Made by a program: the position numbers and the translations under genes
Part shown: positions 1 to 6,864 of the stretch, piece by piece
Numbering within the stretch: position 1 is the stretch's first letter
How the letters are laid out: each line of letters starts with the position of its first letter
The notes under the pieces: generated by a model
What the model saw: only the letters and a program-made list of their open reading frames with translations
Told to the model about the DNA's origin: nothing
Databases searched by the model: none
Origin: JALENY01 sp036310185
GTDB lineage: Bacteria > Bacillota > Clostridia > Lachnospirales > Lachnospiraceae
Direction: 5' to 3'
Length of the DNA: 11,386 nt
Assembly (NCBI GenBank): GCA_036310185.1
Contig: JAXJSH010000080.1
Location: 1-11,386, forward strand

Positions 1-122
1 CCTCTCATCAGCCGGCAGCTTTCTGTCTGTTCCCTCATACGGTACTTATTCTTATCATAGCCTTTGCTTATTTTCAGTAATTATAAAACAGGCACAGAAG
101 AAATGTCAAGGGAAAGCGATTT

Positions 123-1301
123 TTATTTCCTAAACATTCCTTTTGCCAAAAATGCTATCACTTTATAAACCGGATTTTCCATATGCTTTACCACCTGATC
201 CAGTTCTTTGCGGATCTGGATTCCCTGCGGACAGTGTTTTTCACACTTGCCGCATTTTTTGCATAAAGAAGCATTGGTCCGCTCCGAACGGAATGTTGTC
301 AGCATCATATATTCCCGCATGCCAGTGAAAAATCCATCCGTATTGCGCACATTGTAACAGCGGAAAGAACCCGGAATATCCACCCCAGCCGGACATGGCG
401 TACAATAACCGCAGCCCGTACAGGGCACCTTTATCTTCTCATTGATCGCCTTCTTCACTTTTTCAAACATTTTCATATGGTCATCTGTCAATTCATTTAC
501 TTTAACCGAATTGGCAATACGGATATTTTCATCCAGCATCTCCATGCTGTTCATACCGGATAAAACGCAGGATACTTCCGGCTGATTCCACAGCCAGCGC
601 AGTCCCCACTCGGCCGGACTGCGTTTTGGCTCCGCTTTTTCAAACACTTCAACTGCTTTCTGAGGCAGCCCCTGCACCAGACGTCCGCCCCGCAGCGGTT
701 CCATAATAATAACCGGAATTCCTTTTGATGCGGCATGGCGGACACCCTGGCGCCCGGCCTGACTGAATTCATCCATATAATTGTACTGCACCTGACAGAA
801 ATCCCAGTCATAAGCATCAATCAATTCCATAAAATGCCGGCTGTTTCCGTGATAGGAAAACCCAAGATTGCGAATCTGACCAGCGGCCTGTTTTTCTTTG
901 ATCCAGTCCAGAACGCCCATGCGGATCAGTTTTTCCCAGATATGAACATCCGGCAGCATATGCATCAAATAATTGTCCACATACGTTGTTCTAAGGCGTT
1001 TTAACTGCTCCTGAAATATTTTTTCCAGGTCATCAACGGATTTGATCAGATAGTGCGGTACTTTCGTTGCGATCTTTACCTTTTCGCGCATTCCGTTTTT
1101 CTCCAGAATCGTTCCCAGCACTTCCTCATTTCCTTTGTATATATAAGCGGTGTCAAAATAATTAATCCCGCACGCGATCGCATGAAGAATCTCCCGCTCT
1201 GTTTCCTCCATATCCACGTTATTTCCTTTTTTCGGGAAACGCAGACACCCGAATCCAAGCATGGATAAACCACCATTTCTCTGTTCCATCATTTTCTCCA
1301 T
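123..1301 (-). CDS. Aldo/keto reductase with C-terminal 4Fe-4S ferredoxin motifs
   Basis: This is a cytosolic NAD(P)H-type oxidoreductase of the aldo/keto reductase superfamily, 392 residues. The N-terminal part (about 10-280) is the TIM barrel. The catalytic tetrad is visible as Asp50 and Tyr55 (FDTAYIYKG), Lys80 (IATKV) and His114 (YLMHM). The C-terminal part adds two iron-sulfur motifs: Cys294/297/300/303 followed by Pro, and Cys347/350/353/357 followed by Pro. This fusion is common in anaerobic Clostridia and suggests electron exchange with a ferredoxin or flavodoxin pool; the physiological substrate cannot be read from the sequence. It lies 36 bases downstream of the Nudix gene on the same strand with no terminator between, so the two are probably co-transcribed. 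The first ATG has a poor ribosome site; translation may begin at Met5 (base 1289), which has GGAG six bases upstream. No convincing terminator follows it in the window. Confidence 0.93.
   Translation of the reverse strand: MEKMMEQRNGGLSMLGFGCLRFPKKGNNVDMEETEREILHAIACGINYFDTAYIYKGNEEVLGTILEKNGMREKVKIATKVPHYLIKSVDDLEKIFQEQLKRLRTTYVDNYLMHMLPDVHIWEKLIRMGVLDWIKEKQAAGQIRNLGFSYHGNSRHFMELIDAYDWDFCQVQYNYMDEFSQAGRQGVRHAASKGIPVIIMEPLRGGRLVQGLPQKAVEVFEKAEPKRSPAEWGLRWLWNQPEVSCVLSGMNSMEMLDENIRIANSVKVNELTDDHMKMFEKVKKAINEKIKVPCTGCGYCTPCPAGVDIPGSFRCYNVRNTDGFFTGMREYMMLTTFRSERTNASLCKKCGKCEKHCPQGIQIRKELDQVVKHMENPVYKVIAFLAKGMFRK
1296..1299 (-). promoter_or_regulatory. Shine-Dalgarno site favouring an internal start of the aldo/keto reductase
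   Basis: GGAG formed by codons 1-2 of the longest reading frame sits six bases before the Met5 ATG (1287-1289). The sequence upstream of the first ATG (1299-1301) has only a distant GAGAGG. The true start may therefore be Met5, removing four residues. Confidence 0.45.
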
Positions 1302-1337
1302 TTCAAATCAATATTCTGCCTCTCAGGCCGTCCTTTT

Positions 1338-1976
1338 TCAAACAATATCTTCGGAGTCCTCTTTCTTTTTCAGAAACCCAAAAGCCTCCTCATCATGCAG
1401 GTAATGCAGCAGCATATATGCGCATACAATTGCCACCCGCTCTTCTTTTAAAATGCGGCGTATCTCATCCTTATCCGCCAGCACCACTTCTATCTCTTCG
1501 CTGTCTTCCTGATAGTTTCTTGTCACCTGCCCGCTGGCATAGCCATAAACGGTTGCACAGGATTCATCCGTCATCCCGATCGTGGTAAAATACGGTTTTT
1601 CATATTCTTCCCACACCGGTATCGGATTCAGAACCAGACCAGTCTCCTCTTTCAGTTCACGTATAGCAGCCTGTCCAAAATCTTCTCCGGAATCCACCAG
1701 TCCCGCCGGAAATTCATAAATAAATCCGTCAATGGGATAGCGATACTGCCGGATCAGAACCACTTTTTCCACGCCGTCGTCATCTTTCACAATGCTGAAA
1801 ATGATAACGCCATCCGGTGTGTTTTTCTTTGTGCTGATTTTCAGGTCCTCGATTTTTTCTGCTCTGGATGCCACAAAATAACGGGAGTCTTTTCCACTTT
1901 TATGTGTCACTTCCAGTTCAAACAGATTCAGAAATCTGTTTTTTGTCTGCTGAGTAATTTTATGTATAATGCCCAT
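1338..1976 (-). CDS. Nudix hydrolase, ADP-ribose pyrophosphatase-like
   Basis: This is a 212-residue cytosolic Nudix hydrolase. The Nudix box is exact: Gly92, Glu98, Arg106-Glu107-Leu108, Glu110-Glu111, Gly113-Leu114 (GX5EX7REUXEEXGU). The glutamates bind the Mg2+ that activates water to cleave a nucleoside diphosphate linked to another group. The preceding RQYRYP (76-81) and YEFPAG (87-92) are typical of the ADP-ribose/NDP-sugar pyrophosphatase branch, so ADP-ribose is the likely substrate, though closely related Nudix enzymes act on other NDP-X compounds. ATG is preceded by a GGAAGGGA-type ribosome site. A separate promoter candidate lies about 105 bases upstream, and ribU before it ends in a terminator, so this gene probably heads a two-gene unit with the aldo/keto reductase. 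Nothing looks truncated. Confidence 0.92.
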   Translation of the reverse strand: MGIIHKITQQTKNRFLNLFELEVTHKSGKDSRYFVASRAEKIEDLKISTKKNTPDGVIIFSIVKDDDGVEKVVLIRQYRYPIDGFIYEFPAGLVDSGEDFGQAAIRELKEETGLVLNPIPVWEEYEKPYFTTIGMTDESCATVYGYASGQVTRNYQEDSEEIEVVLADKDEIRRILKEERVAIVCAYMLLHYLHDEEAFGFLKKKEDSEDIV

Positions 1977-2081
1977 GTTCTGTTCCCTTCCGGTTTATTT
2001 TCTCACATTTTTCAATACCTGATCATCCATTCAGATTCTTTTAAGATATAAAGCACTTATTTTTAAGCCGCTCCGTTTTTT

Positions 2082-2110
2082 ATTATAATGCAAAAATTTC
2101 TGATTTTACA
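2082..2110 (-). promoter_or_regulatory. Sigma-A promoter candidate for the Nudix/reductase unit
   Basis: On the minus strand TGTAAA and TATAAT are separated by 17 bases. The -10 box is perfect and the -35 box weak. Transcription would begin near 2075 and leave a leader of roughly 100 bases before the Nudix ATG. Confidence 0.5.
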
Positions 2111-2167
2111 CACTTTTTATATCACAATACAAAATGACCAGCCAAAATACTGGACTTTCGCCAATAA

Positions 2168-2215
2168 ACAATAAAACAACAGCACTGCAGTCACCGGAAA
2201 GCAGACGCTGTTGTT
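2168..2215 (-). terminator. Rho-independent terminator after ribU
   Basis: On the minus strand a nine-base-pair stem (AACAACAGC with GCTGTTGTT) is extended inward by CTGC/GCAG across a small internal loop. It is followed by a T-rich tail (TTTATTGTT). It lies 36 bases past the ribU stop codon. The plus-strand reading also has a T-rich tail, so it may work in both directions. Confidence 0.75.
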
Positions 2216-2250
2216 TATTCTCTGATACTTATTGACAAATATTGCAGCGA

Positions 2251-2928
2251 TTAATAGTCACCTTTAATAATCACACGGACTCTTTTATACAAAAGCATGG
2301 TGATCACAGATATCAAAACGCCTTTTACCAAATTAAACGGCCCTACTGCCAGCATCACAAATCCGCCCACATCTGTAATTGCCGGATTAACGGATGTTCC
2401 CATACCAATGAGCGTATCCATGGGAATACCCAGCCCCGCACTGTATGCCGGAAGCAGAACAAATGCATTGATCAGACATCCAACGGCTACCATAACTATG
2501 GTTCCTGCAGCCATACCGATGATTGCATGCTTTTTTGTTTTATGTTTTCGGTAAATGATACCTGCCGGCAGAATCATGCTGCAGCCAATGATAAAATTGG
2601 CAATCTCGCCAACACCGGCAGTAATGGTTCCATTGAGAACCAGATTCAGCAGAATCTTGATAAATTCAATGACCACACCGGCCACCGGTCCCATGGCAAA
2701 TGTTCCGATCAGAACCGGTACCTCGCTGAAATCCAGCTGGTAAAAAGGCGGTGCCAGAAACGGAAGCGGAAATTCCAAAAACATAAGGATCACGGATACT
2801 GCCCCCAGCATGGCAATCTGGGCCATGATCCGAATGTTGGCAGCGCTCTTTCCCGCTGCTGATCCTGCCGTCACTGTTTTTTCTGTGCCTGTATTCTGCA
2901 GTCTGTTCGCTGCGTTTGTGTCATTCAT
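2251..2928 (-). CDS. ribU: Riboflavin ECF transporter substrate-binding (S) component RibU
   Basis: This 225-residue integral membrane protein is the substrate-capturing S component of an energy-coupling-factor transporter, which imports riboflavin together with a shared EcfA/EcfA'/EcfT module (not in this window). After a polar N-terminus of about 33 residues there are roughly six hydrophobic segments. Seen in the sequence are the family signatures FPLPFL followed by LDFSEVP and FAMGPVAGV..E..K in the first third, and an Ala-rich first helix (MAQIAMLGA) of the kind that contacts EcfT. The FMN riboswitch and regulatory terminator directly upstream agree with the assignment. ATG at 2928 has AAGGAG nine bases upstream, which supports the long N-terminus over the internal Met at about residue 35. 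It is monocistronic, closed by a terminator at 2168-2215. Confidence 0.93.
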   Translation of the reverse strand: MNDTNAANRLQNTGTEKTVTAGSAAGKSAANIRIMAQIAMLGAVSVILMFLEFPLPFLAPPFYQLDFSEVPVLIGTFAMGPVAGVVIEFIKILLNLVLNGTITAGVGEIANFIIGCSMILPAGIIYRKHKTKKHAIIGMAAGTIVMVAVGCLINAFVLLPAYSAGLGIPMDTLIGMGTSVNPAITDVGGFVMLAVGPFNLVKGVLISVITMLLYKRVRVIIKGDY

Positions 2929-3102
2929 AATGTTAGTCTCCTTTTCCTGCAGAAAATTCTACGTTCATTCATGCCCATAACCTGAGACACCTTACAAAAG
3001 TTCCCCTGACACGACTGTTTTCTGCTTCCACGCAGAACAGAACATACAAGCACGCCCCTTCAACACTGCACTTCTTCATGTTCCAGCGCACTTTATAAAT
3101 TG

Positions 3103-3130
3103 AAAAAGCCCCGATTATAAAAATCGGGGC
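3103..3130 (-). terminator. Riboswitch-controlled terminator in the ribU leader
   Basis: On the minus strand a perfect nine-base-pair stem (GCCCCGATT with AATCGGGGC, five-base loop) is followed by TTTTT. It lies between the FMN aptamer and ribU. The 5' arm (3124-3130) can instead pair with a seven-base copy of UCGGGGC inside the aptamer (3259-3265), giving an antiterminator. FMN binding would lock that aptamer segment and free the terminator. Confidence 0.9.
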
Positions 3131-3155
3131 ACAAATACAACGATCAAGTGATACT

Positions 3156-3270
3156 TTTTTCTTCTCTCATCCAGACTATACTGTCGGTGATGGAATCGCA
3201 CCATCTCAGCCGCCAACGGCGGGTCGCGGACTATACCGCCGGTAGGGAATTGCACCCTGCCCCGAAGAAC
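3156..3270 (-). promoter_or_regulatory. FMN riboswitch (RFN element) controlling ribU
   Basis: Read on the minus strand this is a textbook FMN aptamer. It has the conserved 5' segment UUCGGGGCAGGGUG, then AAUUCCCUACCGGCGGU, the AGUCCGCGACCCG junction, a GAUGGUGCGAUUCCAUCACCGAC arm read in two parts, and the closing AGUCUGGAUGAGAGAAG. The outer P1 stem pairs UUCUUC with GAAGAA. It senses intracellular FMN and turns off riboflavin uptake by transcription termination at 3103-3130. The boundaries are approximate to a few bases. Confidence 0.97.
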
Positions 3271-3290
3271 TTACTGCATATTTTTTTCTT

Positions 3291-3319
3291 ATTATAGCTT
3301 AATATATGCAGTTGTACAA
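3291..3319 (-). promoter_or_regulatory. Sigma-A promoter of the FMN riboswitch/ribU transcript
   Basis: TTGTAC and TATAAT are separated by exactly 17 bases on the minus strand. The start point would fall near 3283, about a dozen bases before the aptamer's P1 stem, which is the expected arrangement. Confidence 0.8.
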
Positions 3320-3431
3320 TAGAAAACATCCTGTTTTTCACTCACTTATTTTCCTCACATACTAATTTGTCTTTTAAATTGTATGAATTTTCCAACTTCT
3401 TTTATTTCAAAAATTTATTTTCAAAATTCAC

Positions 3432-3460
3432 TTGACAAACCAAGTTAAATGTATTAATAT
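3432..3460 (+). promoter_or_regulatory. Strong sigma-A promoter driving an orphan plus-strand transcript
   Basis: A consensus TTGACA (3432-3437) and TAATAT (3455-3460) are separated by 17 bases on the plus strand. It fires away from ribU into a region with no ordinary gene. The start point would be near 3467. Confidence 0.7.
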
Positions 3461-3466
3461 AAAGAC

Positions 3467-3760
3467 AACAAAAGAAGAGACAACTTCAAAAAACAGGAGG
3501 GAAGTCCAATGGCTTGATAAATTCCCCGATATTCAAAATAATCTCTCAAAAGAGTTCACATACAGTAACTAAAGGAGGAGATTAATATGAAAGGAAGAGA
3601 TCCATAGTTGGACAAACAAAAAATTAATAGAAAGAGAGGTTATACAGTGAGACTTCTGGAAATTCATTAAAAGAGCTATTCGATTTGTAAAGGAAAATCG
3701 GATAGCTCTTAAAAATTGTGCAGCGCTTCAAAAGATGCGGGCAGCTACGCAATTGTTTAA
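3467..3760 (+). ncRNA. Candidate orphan leader or small RNA with three micro-reading frames
   Basis: No ordinary gene lies between the ribU promoter and 3853. Downstream of the strong promoter, three very short frames each have a good ribosome site: ATG at 3509 (Met-Ala-stop) after CAGGAGG, ATG at 3587 (MKGRDP then TAG) after AAAGGAGGA, and GTG at 3647 (seven codons, read MRLLEIH, stop at 3668-3670) after AGAGAGG. The second and third are in one frame, separated only by the TAG at 3605-3607. The third stop directly abuts a 16-base-pair hairpin (3671-3710). A second hairpin (3714-3754) is followed by GTTTAAAATACTTTTT and may end the RNA. The arrangement resembles leader-peptide attenuators, but no plus-strand gene follows. 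Alternatives are a regulatory RNA, the remnant of a lost attenuated gene, or a degraded small coding sequence. I do not recognise the family. Confidence 0.4.
3671..3710 (+). repeat. 16-base-pair inverted repeat in the orphan transcript
   Basis: AAGAGCTATTCGATTT (3671-3686) pairs with AAATCGGATAGCTCTT (3695-3710) with a single T-G wobble and an eight-base loop. It is not a standard terminator: the plus-strand flank is AAAAATTG, and the minus-strand tail is only a short T run. Confidence 0.8.
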
Positions 3761-3800
3761 AATACTTTTTGAATAAAATCTGATTTTTACACTTCGTTTT

Positions 3801-3833
3801 CTTTAAAAAGGCCCCCTGCAAATACAGAGAGCC
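3801..3833 (-). terminator. Rho-independent terminator of the ABC importer operon
   Basis: On the minus strand GGCTCTCTG pairs with CAGGGGGCC (nine pairs, two of them G-T) around a six-base loop, followed by TTTTTAAAG. It lies 20 bases beyond the ATPase stop codon. Confidence 0.8.
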
Positions 3834-3853
3834 CTTCCAGTCATTCTTATTTT

Positions 3854-4648
3854 TTATCCAAGTATCGCTTTATCATCTGTGAATTCTTCACCGCTGGCCT
3901 GTTCAAATTTCTTCAGCAGATCACCAACTGTCAGATTCTTTTTTTCTTCCCCCCTGATATCCAGAATAACTTTTCCGTCCATCAGCATGATCAGGCGATT
4001 GCCGTGTGCAATGGCATCTTTCATGTTATGGGTAATCATCAGAGTGGTCAGTTTATCTCTGTTTACGATGTATTCCGTCGTTTCCAGAACTTTTTCTGCC
4101 GTTTTCGGATCCAGCGCCGCTGTATGTTCATCCAGAAGCAGAAGTTTCGGTTTCTGAAGTGTGGCCATCAAAAGTGTCAGTGCCTGTCTCTGACCACCGG
4201 ATAAGAGGCCTACTTTGCTGGTCATACGATCTTCCAGACCAAGTCCCAGAATCTTCAGCAGTTCTCTGTATTCTTCCCGCTCCTTTTTCGTGATTCCAAT
4301 ACGAAGAGAACGTTTTTTTCCGCGACGTTTTGCCAGCGCCAGATTTTCATCTATTCCCATCGTTGCAGCCGTACCCGTCATGGGGTCCTGAAATACACGG
4401 CCAAGAAACGCCGCTCTTTTATGTTCCGGCAGACGTGTAACATCCACTCCATCAATAATCACCTGGCCTTCATCCACCTGCCATACCCCTGCGATGGCAT
4501 TCATCATGGTGGATTTGCCGGCACCGTTTCCGCCAATTACGGTTACAAAATCACCGTCTTCCAGGGTCAGGGAAAAATTGTCCAATGCCAGCTTTTCATT
4601 TACGGTTCCCGGATTGAACACCTTTGTCACATTGCGAAGCTCAAGCAT
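3854..4648 (-). CDS. ABC transporter ATP-binding protein of a TrpXYZ-type importer
   Basis: This 264-residue cytoplasmic ATPase energises the importer encoded with it. All nucleotide-binding motifs are intact: Walker A GGNGAGKST (39-47), Q-loop Gln87 (VFQDP), signature LSGGQ (149-153), Walker B ending Asp173-Glu174 (LLLLDEHTAALD), and the H-loop His207 (MITHNM). The DEHTAALDPKT sequence is characteristic of ATPases paired with ABC_sub_bind lipoproteins and LivH-like permeases, the group containing the predicted tryptophan system TrpXYZ. A single ATPase gene suggests it works as a homodimer. Its ATG overlaps the permease stop by eight bases, implying translational coupling. A terminator follows. 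The substrate is not determined by this subunit. Confidence 0.93.
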   Translation of the reverse strand: MLELRNVTKVFNPGTVNEKLALDNFSLTLEDGDFVTVIGGNGAGKSTMMNAIAGVWQVDEGQVIIDGVDVTRLPEHKRAAFLGRVFQDPMTGTAATMGIDENLALAKRRGKKRSLRIGITKKEREEYRELLKILGLGLEDRMTSKVGLLSGGQRQALTLLMATLQKPKLLLLDEHTAALDPKTAEKVLETTEYIVNRDKLTTLMITHNMKDAIAHGNRLIMLMDGKVILDIRGEEKKNLTVGDLLKKFEQASGEEFTDDKAILG

Positions 4649-5570
4649 TTTTTTCTCCTCCCTTCTTCACAACCGGTTTTGCAAAATATTTTCCTTTCCA
4701 GTAAGGAATGGCAAGGAAGACAGCAACAACTGCAGCCGTAAACAATTTCAGCAGATCCGTGTCCACACCGAGCCAGATAATCGTCTGAAGTACGATATAA
4801 TAAATAATAGAGCCAAGTGCTACGCTGACCAGCTTAAGTGCAAAATTGCGGAAAATTTTTCCGAAGATCGCCTCGCCGATAATAACTGCTGCAAGACCAA
4901 TAACAATAGCACCACGTCCCATGTTAACGTCGGCAAATCCCTGATACTGGGCGAGCAGTGCACCGGACAGACCTACCAGACCATTGGAGATCATGAGGCC
5001 AAGAACCTTGCATAAGTTTGTATTGATACCCTGAGCTCTCGCCATGTTCCCATTACAGCCGGTGGCACGAAGGGCCGCACCGATCTCCCGTCCGAAGAAC
5101 CAGTACAGAATTACCACCAGTAAAACAGTTATAACAGCCACAACAAAAATTGAATTTTTGTAAAACGGAACACCTTTTATGTATCGAAGAGAGACCAGAA
5201 GGTCGTACTTATTAACGTTCAGAGCCTGGTTCGCTTTTCCCATTATTTTCAGATTGATTGCATACAGCGCAAGCTGTGTCAGAATACCGGACAAAATAGC
5301 CGGGATTCCCATAAAGGTATGAAGAAGGCCTGTAACCAGACCAGTCAGCATTCCAGCCAGTGTAGCTGCAAGCAGAGCCACCCACACATTATGTCCGGAA
5401 AGCATCATCATGATGCAGACTGCACCGCCGGTACATATGGAACCATCCACAGTCAGATCCGCAATATCAAGAATTCGGTAAGTAATGTAAATGCCGATTG
5501 CCATAATTCCCCAGATAAGGCCCTGTGCAGCCGCACCCGGCATTGAATTTAACAGATTTAAGAAGTTCAT
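4641..5570 (-). CDS. ABC transporter permease, branched-chain-type (BPD_transp_2), TrpXYZ-like
   Basis: This 309-residue polytopic membrane protein forms the translocation channel, presumably as a homodimer. The hydrophobic segments run almost the whole length, beginning at about residue 15 (LIWGIMAIGIYITYRI). Typical of the LivH/BPD_transp_2 permeases are the early DLTVDGS segment and the cytoplasmic-loop GREIGAALRATGCN, which contacts the ATPase. MGRGAIVIGLAAVIIGE near residue 220 is also characteristic. ATG has GGAGG eight bases upstream. The gene follows the lipoprotein gene after 96 bases containing a hairpin and overlaps the ATPase gene by eight bases. Its length is normal and no damage is seen. 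Confidence 0.92.
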   Translation of the reverse strand: MNFLNLLNSMPGAAAQGLIWGIMAIGIYITYRILDIADLTVDGSICTGGAVCIMMMLSGHNVWVALLAATLAGMLTGLVTGLLHTFMGIPAILSGILTQLALYAINLKIMGKANQALNVNKYDLLVSLRYIKGVPFYKNSIFVVAVITVLLVVILYWFFGREIGAALRATGCNGNMARAQGINTNLCKVLGLMISNGLVGLSGALLAQYQGFADVNMGRGAIVIGLAAVIIGEAIFGKIFRNFALKLVSVALGSIIYYIVLQTIIWLGVDTDLLKLFTAAVVAVFLAIPYWKGKYFAKPVVKKGGEKNA

Positions 5571-5603
5571 TGGTTTCCTCCAGAAAAGTTACTCAAAAAG
5601 ATA

Positions 5604-5649
5604 TGGGTAAAGACCCAAGAAAGGCAGTGGAAATCTTTTTCCCACTGCC
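5604..5649 (-). terminator. Intergenic hairpins between the lipoprotein and permease genes
   Basis: On the minus strand GGCAGTGG pairs with CCACTGCC (5623-5649) and is followed by TTTCTTGG. A second small hairpin, TGGGT/ACCCA (5604-5617), is followed by TATCTTTTT. The T-tracts are imperfect, so partial termination or protection of the lipoprotein mRNA 3' end is more likely than full termination. This would raise the lipoprotein level over the membrane subunits. Confidence 0.6.
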
Positions 5650-5666
5650 AGTCCTATATTCATTTA

Positions 5667-6665
5667 TTATTCAGCTTCAATCGGTTGATAATCATCCGGA
5701 ACTGCAACACCAAGTGCTTCACAGATCTCTACATTGTATTTCTTTGTGAAGTTCGGTGCATATTCGATCTCCATTTCAGAAATATCTTCACCTTCTGAAA
5801 GGATTCTTACTGCCATTTCACCAGTAGCATATCCAAGATCATAATAGCTGATGGAAAGTGTTGCAACACCGCATCCGGAACAGATACCTTCTTCACCTGC
5901 AACAACCGGGATGCCTGCCGGCTGACAGATGTTGTTGATCAGCTCTGTATTGGAAGCCACGGTATTATCAGTCGGAACGTAGATTACATCAACTTCACTG
6001 GTTGCGGTAGTTACGACAGCAGAAATATCATTCGAATCAGAGAATGCATAATATTTGCAGGTATAACCTTTGTCTTCCAGATATTCTTTGATCGTATCTA
6101 CCTGATACTGTGAATTTGCTTCTGCGGAACAATATAACAGACCAACGGTTTCTGCATCCGGGAACAGTTCCTGAATCATATCAGCCTGTCCATCCAGCGG
6201 AGCCAGATCAGAAGTACCGGAAATGTTTCCGCCGACGGTTCCTGTAAATCCTTCGATTTCAAGAGCTACACCGTACTCTGTTACGGAAGTACCCAGAATC
6301 GGGATCTCATCGGTTGCTGCAGCAGCTGCCTGAAGAGCCGGAGTTGCGTTGGCAAGAATCAGATCCACATCACTTGAAACAAAGCTGTTCACGATTGTGG
6401 AACAGGTGTTGGAATCATTCTGTGCATTCTGCTCATCAAATACAACGTCATCACCAAGGGCATCTGTCAGAGCATCCTTGAATCCCTGTGTAGCTGCATC
6501 CAGCGCATCATGCCGTACCAGCTGACAGATACCTACCGTATATTTTGTGTCTTCTGATGCTTTATCACCTGTACCGCTTCCGGATGAAGCACCGTCGGAA
6601 GAACCGCAGGCAACCAGGCTGCCTACCATAGCAGTTGTTAATAATAATGCGAAAAGTTTTTTCAT
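5667..6665 (-). CDS. ABC transporter substrate-binding lipoprotein (ABC_sub_bind / TrpX-like)
   Basis: This 332-residue binding protein captures the ligand outside the membrane for the permease and ATPase encoded downstream. It has a lipoprotein signal peptide with lipobox LVAC (Cys20), then a Ser/Gly-rich linker (about 21-35). Two periplasmic-binding-protein lobes follow, starting at YTVGICQLVRHDALDAA. The motifs NAQND, VDLILANATPA, LYCSAEANS and VIYVPTDNTVASN are typical of the family that includes predicted tryptophan-binding TrpX and other uncharacterised members. First gene of a three-gene operon; AAGGAGG precedes the ATG. The 5' leader is only about 25 bases and carries no T-box, so the tryptophan assignment that often rests on a T-box is not supported here. 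Ligand unknown; an aromatic amino acid or related small molecule is possible. Confidence 0.92.
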   Translation of the reverse strand: MKKLFALLLTTAMVGSLVACGSSDGASSGSGTGDKASEDTKYTVGICQLVRHDALDAATQGFKDALTDALGDDVVFDEQNAQNDSNTCSTIVNSFVSSDVDLILANATPALQAAAAATDEIPILGTSVTEYGVALEIEGFTGTVGGNISGTSDLAPLDGQADMIQELFPDAETVGLLYCSAEANSQYQVDTIKEYLEDKGYTCKYYAFSDSNDISAVVTTATSEVDVIYVPTDNTVASNTELINNICQPAGIPVVAGEEGICSGCGVATLSISYYDLGYATGEMAVRILSEGEDISEMEIEYAPNFTKKYNVEICEALGVAVPDDYQPIEAE

Positions 6666-6699
6666 AATCGAAACCCTCCTTATAACTTTTTCACGTTAA

Positions 6700-6728
6700 A
6701 GTTTAACTCTTCAAAGCGGTAGAGTCAA
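6700..6728 (-). promoter_or_regulatory. Sigma-A promoter of the ABC importer operon
   Basis: TTGACT and TAAACT are separated by 17 bases on the minus strand. The start point near 6693 leaves a leader of about 25 bases before the lipoprotein ATG, too short for a riboswitch or T-box. It is divergent from the SipW-operon promoter about 100 bases away. Confidence 0.7.
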
Positions 6729-6829
6729 GAAGAATTTCTCATCTCATGACCATTTTTCACAAAAATGCATGAAAAAGATTCTATTTTTTATATTTTTTCC
6801 ATAAAATGTATTTAAAAGCCAATTTCCAT

Positions 6830-6858
6830 TTGACAAATATAAATTTTGCCCATATACT
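6830..6858 (+). promoter_or_regulatory. Sigma-A promoter of the SipW/TasA-like operon
   Basis: A perfect TTGACA (6830-6835) and TATACT (6853-6858) are separated by 17 bases. It is the only strong plus-strand promoter seen ahead of the SipW gene. The start point would be near 6865, about 318 bases before the first start codon. Confidence 0.75.
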
Positions 6859-6864
6859 ATGCCT

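Noticed and set aside
2242..2862. 206-codon plus-strand frame opposite ribU
   Set aside because: The product is His/Asn/Cys-rich with no domain, fully antisense to ribU, which has a riboswitch, ribosome site and terminator.
2969..3079. 36-codon minus-strand frame between the riboswitch terminator and ribU
   Set aside because: It has only a weak GGAA before its ATG, no recognisable product, and could easily occur by chance in the 170-base leader. It might be worth a look in ribosome profiling data.
3671..3710. Hairpin as an intrinsic terminator
   Set aside because: On the plus strand it is followed by A-rich sequence, and on the minus strand by only about four T. It is kept as a structured element instead.
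3624..3821. 65-codon minus-strand frame between the ABC operon terminator and the orphan promoter
   Set aside because: It runs through the ABC operon's terminator-proximal region and the two hairpins. It has no clear ribosome site and no family resemblance.
6666..6699. T-box leader expected for a tryptophan importer
   Set aside because: The promoter at 6700-6728 leaves too little leader, and no T-box sequence (GGTGGNACCGCG type) is present in 6666-6850.
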